From Meghimatium bilineatum (lineage: Eukaryota; Mollusca; Gastropoda; Stylommatophora; Philomycidae), in contig CM067316.1 in NCBI GenBank assembly GCA_034231615.1, forward strand, positions 25,629,791-25,693,790: DNA of 64,000 nucleotides, read 5' to 3'. The notes under the pieces are model-generated. The model was given only the letters and a program-made list of their open reading frames with translations. It was not told the DNA's origin and did no database searches. A program made the position numbers and the translations under genes. Shown one piece after another: positions 37,101 to 49,100 of the stretch (positions within the stretch are counted from its first letter, which is position 1; each line of letters begins with the position of its first letter).

Positions 37101-40100
37101 TTATACTACATGTATCCCAAAAAAAGCAACAAATTAAATAAAGATAAAGATGACTTTCATTGAGAATGCTGTTTTTTTTACACTGACTTTAGTTGTAAAG
37201 TAACCTTTCAATCTTATATATGTTACTATAAATCAAGGTTTTTCAAAGTGGGATTTTAAAAAACCCACTCCAGCACGGGAAGAGACTTTCAGGGGAGCAA
37301 TGCAGCATCAGGGGGCAAAAGAGCTTTAAGGAACATTGAGCACACAAAATTGCAAAACATATATTGCAAGTACTTGTTACTTTTTATTTATCATAGGCCT
37401 AAGACATGAAATTCTGTTATTAATTGACTCCATCTGAAACATGGCACAATTTAGGACTATTGTAATCAGCAACTATGTTCTGTTAAAAATGGGAATCTTT
37501 TAAAATTATAATGAAAATAATATAAAACCTGGCTCTGTGGTACAGATTGTTTTTGCGACGGCCAAGGTACCAGATTTAAATACAGCCACAGGTAGTTGTG
37601 CATCTGGACTTTCAGAAAGCAATGGCAAATTACTGAATGTATTAATATTGCTTAGAAAATCGCTACAGCCAAAAAATTTTGCATTGATTGTAGCATTCCA
37701 AACCAGTTACCTGTTAATTTATGTTTCTGGATGGTACTTTGGTGCATACCCTTCTAACAAGCACAGTCAATGCTTAAAATTAAACACTGCTTTTATAGCT
37801 TGTACTTTTAGTTTTTGTTTTCAAATATGTTGAACGCTATGGTGAGGACAATCTAGTGTATTTATTGCGTTTAATTCAATATATTCGAGAATTCGTTTCT
37901 TTATAAATTGGACCACAATATAGAAAAAGTCATTGTTCCTTTAGTTTTTTTTCATATTTAAAGTTGGCATTTTAATTACTGATTAGTTTTATTAGTATGT
38001 TATTCTGAGATATTTAAGTGTTCATTCAAGAATAAAACTGCGACAGATCCAGCAAATCGGTAGGAGATTTGTGTTCACAAAAACCTGCTCTATATTATGC
38101 AAGATCTTTAGAAGAAGAAAAAAATCCATCAACAATCAGAATAACTTACAGGACACAAATAACAATCCATCATCAAACACTATGACAGAAATCATAAATT
38201 CAATCTTCTACCAACAATGTGTTATAAATGACGACTTCTATTGCATTTTTAATACTATATAAGGTCATTGGGTGATAGTGACGATATATCTTTTCTCGAC
38301 GTAGAATTTTTCAAGTTTGTAACAAACGTACAGCATCTTCCTCTGTAGCTGTCAAGCTCAGTAAACATAAATCTATGATTACATTAGCCATGTTGGTTTA
38401 GCATTGAGTCATCTGCTAATCGCATGAGATTTCTGTGACAACACGAAAGACAAACTATTACAGAAATTGCATGGTTAACATTACAAACGTTCAAAAAGTT
38501 GGAATGTTATCAAGTGAAGAGGCCACATTTGCCTAGCATGTACTGAGAAAATACTAATCACACATATCTATTTCATACATAAGAATATGTATAGTATTTG
38601 ACATAAGTCTGTAAGAGAACTCAGACACAGAGTTGGTGGTACTACACAAAAAATAAAACACTCACTGATGGTATTGTAATTCTGTGGTTCCTTCAGAAAT
38701 AAAACCAGTATAGAATTGGACTTGAAATATTTTCATTGATGTTATCTGAAAGTAAAAATTTCACTAACATTTCTCTGAAAGTAAATATTTTCACTAACAT
38801 TTCCTGGAAAGTAAATATTTTCACTAACATTTCTCTAAAACTAAATATTTTCACAAACATTTCCTGGAAAGTAAATATTTTCACTAACATTTCTCTGAAA
38901 GTAAATATTTTCACTAATATTTCTCTGATAGTAAATAATTTCACTAATATTTCTCTGAAAGTAAATATTTTCACTAACATTTCTCTGATAGTAAATATTT
39001 TCACAAACATTTCTCTGAAAGTAAATATTTTCACTAAATTTCTCTGAAAATAAATATTTTCATTAATAATTCTCTGAAAGTAAATATTTTCACTATTTCT
39101 CTGAAAGTAAATATTTCCATTAGGACTTCTCTGAAAGTATATACCTTTTGTAATTTCACTAAAAGTTATAGTCACTGAAATTTCCCTCTTATACATACTT
39201 CTTGGTAAATCTGTTCTATTATAGTCAAAACTTAGTAGCCAAGAAAAATACAATATGCTCTTGTGCATTTGTCATTCATTTGTCAGATCACAATCGTCAG
39301 GTCAAAACTGTTCACTGATTAATGACAAAATGTCCCCAAACTGATTCTACTCCCATATATATGTCTACATATCAAAATGTCAGTCATTCCTTCAGTTTTT
39401 TGTTTACCTTGCCCTGAATTTTGCCACCAAAAGTTGATCGAGCATGATAAACAATAACGGTCACATCACCAGAGACAAGTGTGCCTAGAGGTATCACAGC
39501 CTTTCCATCTTCCACAACAAATTGCCTGCACAACAAAATGGAAACAAAAAAATGTCTACCATAAACTAGTTGGCAATTTAACCAAATTTATTATAATATT
39601 AATGAATAATAGAATTAGGAAGCAACAAGGAATATAGAAAAATCCCAGAAGATAGTAGACAGGATTTGAACTTGTGTTTGTGGTCTTCAAGGAATTTACA
39701 CACCTGTGCAATATGTGTGTTTGTTGTCGTCTGTGTCTTGATTGACTGATTCTTAGAAACTAGAGAATATATATATATATATTGGATGTCTCGACTAAAA
39801 TTGCATATGGGGGGGGGGGGGGGAATATTGATTGGTCAAATTCAGAAAACATATTGATTCAAGTTGCAAGGTGAATCGATATCAGCTGAACAGACGTCGT
39901 TCCAATCAATCCCGTCTACATCCGTCTAAATCAATTCTGATTTATGAGATTAATGTTCTATTAGGTGTCATCTCTAAGAATGTTTAACTTAAAATGTTAA
40001 ATTTATGGTAATTTTGGCTCAGAAATATGAAAAATAGAAAAGAGACAACCAGAAAATTACAGACTTTCATCAGGTGATGTCTGCATAGAAAAGATTGAAA

Positions 40101-43100
40101 TGGTATGATAAGATTACCAACGAGAAACTCATGAAAAAACTAAACAGGAGCCAATAAAGATAGAATTCAAGAAGAAGGGCTGGAGATGGATAGGACATAT
40201 GCTAAGAAGACCAACGCTGTTCTCAGACCCTTGAGGTCCCAGGTTCAATCCACGTTTGGGATGGACTTTTTCTTTCGGAGATATAATAAAAATCTTTCCT
40301 GTACATGTTGCGGCGTCTGCAAAGCTGCCATAATTTCCACAGCCCATAAAAGGCCTCCCTGCATTCCTTCACAGGAAAACATGCTGTAACGATAGTTTTT
40401 TTTTTTTTTATTGTTTTGGAACTGAGAATACCTGGATGAAGGAATTAAATATAGATACACAAAGGATGGGTAAGATATGGAAGAAATAGCTAGAGACAGG
40501 ACAAACAAGATGGAAGAAATTTGTTAACAACCAATATTGTGAGTGAAATGTGAATGCCTTCATCAAAAAGTGCCATCTCCTTAAAGTTACCTGCAACTGA
40601 TCTCTTTTTGTAATTGATTTTTCTTCCTGTTGTCAAAGTTATACAATGCTAAAATGTTGTCCATAGATCTCGTAATGTTACCTCCTATTAAACATGACAC
40701 TGAGAGGAAAGGCTATCATTAACCTTCACCAAGCCTATATCAACCCCGGCCGCCGAAAAACAAAATGGCGGCGCGCGCTGTTGGCGACCCGTCTCACCAA
40801 ACGAGAATATCGTGAGATTTACACGTACCACAGTCCGTGCACATAGCTGGGGACATGCGCAATCGAAGCCGGTACATCCCCCACTTCCGAAATGATCGTT
40901 TTTGAGAATGGCTAGCTATTCGTAAAAGTTTAAGAGCAATTAATCTGACCACATCTGCACACCGGTACGATGCCATGATGGTGGATCGGTTTTATAGACC
41001 TTTATTTCATCGTATTTCGAATAAAATAACATTGAATCGTGGCTTGAATCATGAATTATTAGGTTATTTAGTTTCACAGCAGTGAATATACAGAATGCCG
41101 TGTTGGTTTGGGGACTTGTACGTTTGATATCGAATATTTTGAAGTGGCAGAAAAAATAACTCTAGGCCTAAGCTCAAAGAACTATTTTACTGCAAATCTA
41201 CAAGTTTTATACAGTTCCCCCGGCTATATTTTGATAATTTCACAGTGAAAGAACATAAATACAACAGATTTGCGTGATTTAGTTTACAGTGTTGCCAAGG
41301 AATTCGATATGTAAGGTAAGTTATTTTTTTTACTTATTTTTTTCCTCTTTATTTGTTATAAAATATATATTTTTTGTGAAAAACGTCTTTACCTCTTTCT
41401 CATATGTCTGGTATCACACACACACGTACATAAATTACACCAATATATGCATAATTCAATTCTTTATTTATATGTGCAAATATTATTTAAATATCTCTAA
41501 CAATCAAAAAATTATCACATTTTCAAAACAGTCACCATCAATAATGCAAATTTTCAATAAAGAATCCGGTGGCAGGGAGATGTTTCGTATTTTTTAATCT
41601 GGCTTGCTATAGTTTAAGAGACGGTACGGTTGGTTACAATACACAAACCTCCAATATGAGAGGGTAGATTGAGACATAGCAGCAGTTAAATGGATGGCTA
41701 AAACAATAATAATCTAAGTCATGTGTCAGATTTGCAATCTGTGATTCAGGATGAAGTACAGACTGAATGGTTGAGGCATGAATGGATGGGAGTTCAACAG
41801 GGCTTCACTCCTACATGAAATCGTATGGCTCTATTTCCATGATTATATGGTTTTCACGAAATTCCACAGACTATCTTCAAAGGGACTTGTACCATAACTT
41901 CTGATTATGGATAAAGAAGACATGCTGTATTCCCTCTCAGACTCACGTCATTTGGATGACATACTACATTCTCTCTCAGCCTCACATTATTTGGATGACA
42001 TACTGCATTTCCTCTCAGCCTCACACCATTTGGATGAGACATACTACATTTCCTCTCAGCCTCACACCATTTGGATGACATGCTGCATTCCCTCTCAGCC
42101 TCACACCATTTGGATGACATACTGCATTCCCTCTCAGCCTCACACAATTTGGATGAGAAATACTGTTCCATTGTTCCAACAGTTCTTGTAATCTCTTCAT
42201 TCCTCACATGGTCTCTTCTTGTTCTGTTTGGTGTTGCTCTTAGACTTCTCATTTCACACTTAGTAAGTTTTCCCTCTTGTTATTTAGTTAATGTCTATAT
42301 CTTGACATTGATAACACCAATGTTGGTATGAAAATTGAATTACAATTTGCCTTTTGGTTGCCATTAGGATAAATGTGTAGCTCAAGATTGGCAATATTTA
42401 TTGATTATATTTTATGTACCGGGTAGTTGACTTTTTGCCTCAATCTCTTTATCCATTCTTCTGTCATCTGTAAAAATAATACCAAGATATTGAAATGCAT
42501 GCACTTGTTTCAGTAGGTGATCATATATCTTTATGTTGATTGTATTTAGTTCTCTGTCTATAGAAATAACTTTTTTTCCATCAATTTTTCTGTATTGATC
42601 TTCATGTTGTGATTGAGACAGCTTTTATCTAGTAGGTTTATGTGATCTTGCAGCTCTTCACTTGTTGCTCTTACTTCCTATGTGCAGTGGGGTGATTTCT
42701 CTGAGCTTTATTTCATACCCAGGAGACTTAAACTTCTACTTAACCGATTCGCCCTTAGAGCGGCGCGGAGTCGCTTCTATGTGCTGACACCTGGAGCGGC
42801 GAGGAGTCGCTTTTTTTACGTGTTCCGTTGCGATCGATAGTACATTTTTAGTTTCCACCGGATCTATTCAAAAACACGACCATTGCGCAGATCTGTGGTT
42901 CAGCGTCCTTTTTAGTTTTTCAATCGGAGCGAAAGGACGTAAGACTGTATTTATACGAATTATTTAGACGTAGCGAAATTTTAGACCTAGTTTTTGAAAT
43001 GGAAGATATTATTCGTATGTATACTGATGTGACCGGCCGCAGTTGCGATGGTGATATGCACGATGCATGTGATTTACATGCTGTAGAAGATGTTGAAAGC

Positions 43101-46100
43101 GACGTTGAAGTTCCTATATTCGATTTCGATAGTGATTCGGACCACGAGGACGAAATTAGCGACACTAATAGTAGCGTCATGAATGACGGCTGGAGTGACA
43201 AAATTTTTCCTGTGGAAGTCGAGAACTTTATTGAAAACGTTGGCCCTGTACATGATCTTGATGCGAATGCTACTCCTTTTGATTACTTTAGTCTCATCGT
43301 CAATGAGGAGTTTTATCAATTTGCAGCAGATCAGACCAATTTGTACGCAACACAGCGTCAAGAACTAGCAGGAAAAGAAGACAAGTACTGGTCACCCGTA
43401 ACTGCCGGCGAAATAAAACTTTTTTTCCATATTTACATCGTGATGGGCATACATGTATTGCCTGAGTATAGCATGTATTGGAGTACAGATGACAGGCTCA
43501 ATGTTCTAGGTATATCATCATGCTTGGGGAAAAATAGATTTGAGAAAATATCTCAATATTTTCATCTGAATGATTCTTCTAGGCAGCATCCCAAAGGCCA
43601 CAAAGATTATGATCCCCTATATAAAGTCAGACCATTTCTGGATATGGTCAAAAGGAATATTGCTTCTGTTTTTTCTCCTGGAAAGAACATAAGCATTGAT
43701 GAAGCTATGATAGCTTACAATGGTCGTCTTTCCTTCAAGCAGTACATCAAGGGTAAGCCACACCCATGGGGGATCAAGGTCTGGTGTGCGGCCGACTCTG
43801 CAACAGGTTATCTGTTAGACTTTGATGTCTATGTTGGCAAAGTTCTGGAACCAATGCCACATGGATCTGGACATTATGTTGTCACTAAATTATGTCGGCC
43901 TTTCTTTGGAAAGAATCACCATATTTTTTATGACAATTATTTTTCATCTGTTCAGCTGGCAAATGATCTGTTGCAAAACAAATCATACTCATGTTCCACG
44001 ATACGGCCAAATCGCAAGGGATGGCCAGATGCTTTCAAACCTAAGAGTACCAAATCTATGAAGCGAGGTGATGTGCAGTATAGGCAGCAAGGTAACACAG
44101 TGGCCACTGTTTGGAGAGACAAGAGATTTGTATCCATTCTGAGTACAAACACAACACCAGGTCTCACAACTGTGGCACGTCGTACCCCACACGGCAAAAT
44201 AGATTTGCAGATACCATCCCCGGTGGCTGTTTATAATCAGTCTATGGGAGGAGTAGACAGATTTGACCAACTCTGTTCCTATTACCCTGTGGGCAGGAAA
44301 TCTGTCAAATGGTGGAGGTACATGTTTCGCTTCCTCCTGCAAACTGCCATCATCAACAGCTCCATCCTTCACTCTTGTTCCCATCGACCCCACCCGAAGG
44401 AAAAGAATGTTGCGCAGATAGCCTTCCGATTGAGTTTGAGCTCAGCTTTCTTAAGTGGCAACATATCGAAGAAAAGGAAGGCTCCCACCAATCATGCTGC
44501 AACTTCGGGTGTCGGTAACAATAACCTGCTTGAGCACAGGCTTATTCGTATGGTAGGGAACAAAAGGGCATGTTTCTGGTGTGTGAAGAACCGGCAGCAT
44601 GGAAGCAGAAACAGGACACATGAGACCGTCTATGGTTGTAGTTTGTGTCAGATTTGGCTGGGCAAGGGAGAATGTTTCTCGCAGTATCATGCAACATTGA
44701 CAAGTTGACTACTGATGAGTCCAGATACTTTTCCTGTGCTGAAAATGTAAGTTACAAATTTTTTTCACCTCATAATTCTAACTTTAACAGTTTATTTTTT
44801 GGAATGTATAAGTGTTAGATTATTGTTGGTATAGTTTCCTGTGAGACTGTTCATTTTTCTGTTTATCTGCCAAGTCTGAGTGTGATAGGACAGACAGTTT
44901 TAAAGAAAATGCATTTTTAATATCATCATATCAACAAATTGGAGGAGTTATGCCCCTTGTGTTAGGGATGGGGGATTGACAATTGGGAAATCTCATAGGA
45001 GTGATAGGGTTAATACAATGCCTAATAAGTGAGCCTTCTACTTCGAGGGGGTATCTTATACAGTCTAGTAATGGTCCTTTTATTCCATAATTTTCAAGGA
45101 AGCTTCAGGGTTGATCATGATATCCTAAACAGAATATGTCATTTTTTTTTATTTGTCAACAGCTTATTTACTTGTTTTCATTTATGTGAAATATACCCAA
45201 CTCTTCTGTAAATTCACATCTCAAGGGATTCTATTTTGTCTTATCCATGTAAAATCAAAACTACATATCACCGATATAAAAACTGACAGCAAGCAAGAAT
45301 AAGTCTCACCTTATTGACTCATACTCCTGAGACGTTGAAAAGACTCTTTCTTCACCCATATATACCTCTACAAATGGTGTACAGCCATTCCTGTAAGATA
45401 CAAACCAGAGGAAAAATCAAGTCATGGAGTTATGCAAAGTTTATATCTAGCTTGGTCAACACAATAAACCAGAAATTGAAAGTATAATTGATTCAGTCCC
45501 AATACACTCACTTGTCCACAATTTCTGAGATCAACTCCCAGGGCAGGTACACTCCAGTTGATACTTCTTCTTTCTGTCCTCATGTACCTTTCGGTGTTGA
45601 GGGGAGAGTGAGTGTACGGTCTTTTGCCCTTCTATTTGCCTCCTCTGCTGTTATATTTCCGAGTGTCTCTAATACACTATCTATCCACTTTTTACGAGGG
45701 CGTGAATACCTTTTATGAGGGCCAGTTGATACAGATATAAAAAAAATTGACACCTTTTCTTCTTCTGCATTCAGCATCTGCAGTCATTTTAGAATTCCAG
45801 GTTTGCCGCCAGGGCATAGTTCACTGTCTTCTCCAGGTCAGAGTGGATGCCCTATAGCTTTTGCATCAAATCTATATCCCCTGACTAGACTCACTCTAAA
45901 GACCAGTCTCTGCTCTTTGTATGTTGGGTAGTCCTGAAATATATGTTCGGGGGTGGGGTGTTTGGATTGTGGATGCACATAGACATTCATTTATGTATGA
46001 GATCCTCAGTTGGTAAAAGTGGCTCAATAGTCTGTGGTGGCCTGTTCTAAAGTGAAATACTATGTCCAAAATAATGTTTGCATTTTTTTGGATAGTTTTC

Positions 46101-49100
46101 AGAACACAACATTCCTCTATGTTTTGGTCTGTGTAGATGTCTGCATCAGATCATCTATCTATCAATCATATTCTTGGGATGTTGTTTAGTATTTCAAATG
46201 CTAATTCTTTTCAAATGTGGATGTCATTGCCCAAGTCTGACAATCATAACTCATATTGGAAAAAATATAACATGTTAATAGTTGCTTTTGAGTTTGCCCA
46301 ATGCAATACATTTTCAATTTACGATGTAGTTTTTTTAAGTATATTTTTGTATCCTTCTCACCTCTACTGGATAGTCTCGTGTTGATAATGGTTGACCAGA
46401 GACATTCAAAGTTGTTGGCATTTATTGAATTTCACTGGCAATAGTTACCGCAGGTGTGAGTCAATTTCTGTTGACATGAATTATTTTAGTCTAATTTGCA
46501 ATGAGGAAAAATAGGACAACTTTACCTTTTTTGTGTTAGAACACAAATATATTTATTTTGTCTTCATAATGATTCCCAATTGACATGAAAATATACACAA
46601 ATCAACATGACTCTCTCACCAGTATTCTTTTTTTTAAAATAATAATAATTTTTATTTCCAATATATGATTCTAAACTTTCCCGAAATTCTCTCTCATTTC
46701 TTCTCTTTCTCTTATCACATATATTTTGTAAGTTGTCACAATATATTCTTATTTTCTTCTTTCCATAGTATGCCCAACAAAATTTAGAGTGTGCTACTTG
46801 ACATGCTCTACTGTGACTAATGACATCCTTGCTAGTCTTTCCTGCTATCAATGAGACTTAAAGCTCTGCTGTAAAATGATATTAACACTTTACTGACCAG
46901 CAATCCAGAGCATACTTACCTGGCATTACCGAGGGTGAATGCAAAATTTTATACATTGACATTGCTGTCTTTAAAAATCTGTATAAAATAAATCTAGTGT
47001 GAGAGAGTCTTGAAACTTTCTATGTGTTGTAACAACTGTTTGCACTTTCTCAATGAATTTGAAAGCTCCAGAGTTATTTCAAGTGCAAAATGCTACTTAT
47101 CATAATGCTAGGCAGAAATTTACATTAATTTCTATGTATCATACAATATTACCTTCGAAATCTATGATATTTCATGATAAAAACTCATCTACAATCTTTA
47201 CTTAGTAATAAAATCTCTACTGGCATGGACATAGAGAATACAATGTTTCTTTCTCCCGTGTATTGATGGGGGCCTACAAGGAGAGTAAAAAATATTAGCC
47301 ATGTAGATCTTCCATGCATGTCATAAGAGGCAACTAAGCAATTCTTTGGGTGAGTTTCTACCCCATGTCTTCAATGAAATAAAAAGTTCGTGCAGAAGTA
47401 TATATGGTTACAAAAATGTGAAAATGAAAACAGCAAAATTACAGGTAACTAATACTATTTAAGATGTATGTCAGTTCCTCGTTTGCCAAGTTTGGCACAT
47501 AGGGTGGATGTCATAGTTCACCTTGCCTGTCGGTCAGTTGCCAAGGATTGCAGGTCTTGTGCATTTATGCCTGTTGATTTTAATTCATTCATAAATGTTC
47601 TTCTGAGCATTGTTTTTGGTCTTCCCTGTTTTCTTTCCCGTCTGGTGTCCACATGAAGGCTTGTCGTGAAATTCTGTCTTCCTTCATTCTGTGTATTTGG
47701 CTGATGTATGACCAGCTGAGTTTTCTGATGATGTTCGTCACATATTCTTGTGATGTCTCCTCTCTTAGTATGTCGTTTGATTCGAAGTCTTTCCAATTAG
47801 TATTTGTGATTTTTCTGAAGCATCTATTCTCGAAGGCAACTAACTTTTGATCCATTATTGTAGTATATTTCCAACGTTCACATCTATATGTCAATAATGG
47901 AATCATACTTGCATTGAAGTCGCAGTTTGATGTGTTTACTTGTGATCTTCGATCTTCAGATGTTTGAAAGTTTGTTAAAGGTGGAGGCGAGTGTGATTCG
48001 GGTCTTGATTTCTGAGTTAGTATCACCATCTGCTGTTATCTTGCTTACCAAATATACGAAATTTGAAAAATTAAGATGTATGTAAATGAGACTAAAGGTC
48101 AACTTACTTCATTTTGTTGAACAAAGGAAGAGGTCTAAGAGTGATTTCTGAAATAAGTACAGGACGAGCATGAGGAATTACTGGGTTGTCTCCCACCATC
48201 TGTGCAATGTAATCAATGTACCTGCAGAGATCAAGTTCAAAGTATTTAATAATACATATAAACACTTTTATACCTTCTTTCTGCATTTAGGATACTTCTG
48301 GTATTGGTAGATCTTCAGATAATCACAAAGTTCCCAGTCTAAGCCCATGTTTCTGTCACAAAGTTTTTGTATCAACTCAGTGCACTGTAGCCGGATCTGA
48401 CCTCACAATTCATCAAAGTCTGTATGACCTTAAACAATATGTACAGCAGTCTGTATTCTTATCCCAAATGGACACATATTTGTATAGGCCACCTCAGGTG
48501 ATATACATGGTAATGTGCAGTGGTTCAGTTCTAAATCAATAGATGATACTCTATTATTGTCTATGTTGTTGATGTGTATAATCAGATCTTGATGTGTGCT
48601 TCAGGTCTATATATTCTTTCACTTGGATGTGTCATAAATGTCTAGATACACACAAGGACTAACTACAAGAATTATCACATCACAGTAGCAGACAGTTATA
48701 AATAAACAAACATTGCCAGGATTTTCCTTACATTAAATACACTTTTTTACACTTTTATACTGGTGAAAATTGGTTGAAGGATGTTAGAACCAGTTTGACA
48801 AGTTTTCATCAGTAATGACTCACAAACCTATAGAAAGCTAATAGTACAGTAAGGAAAATCCTGGTACTGTTTACTACCACCTGCTACTGTGACATGGCAA
48901 ATCCTGTAGTTGTATCTTTCTTGTATCTTAATATCCATGGATGTATACACATTGTTAATTAACATTGTGAATTCTATATATGATTGTGTGTAGCTAATTC
49001 GTAAAAAAAATTTTGCACTTTCTTAGATTGTCTCTTCTTTTCCTAAGGTTGCTGTCACATCATCTTTATTGCTCACAGGACATATATCAAAAGGAGCCCC

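Noticed and set aside
38693-39268. Minus-strand frame of 191 codons with repeated [10 protein letters not shown]
   Set aside because: It is produced by the 30-bp minisatellite, whose unit is a multiple of three. The true GAK exon uses a different frame.
40794-40976. Minus-strand frame of 60 codons as an alternative GAK first exon
   Set aside because: The phase of its possible donors does not clearly fit exon 7 and it lies inside a TTAA element; reported only as a promoter-like finding.
46564-46851. Minus-strand frame of 95 codons, Lys/Arg-rich
   Set aside because: No recognised family and no good splice sites or promoter; kept only as a note in the intron entry.
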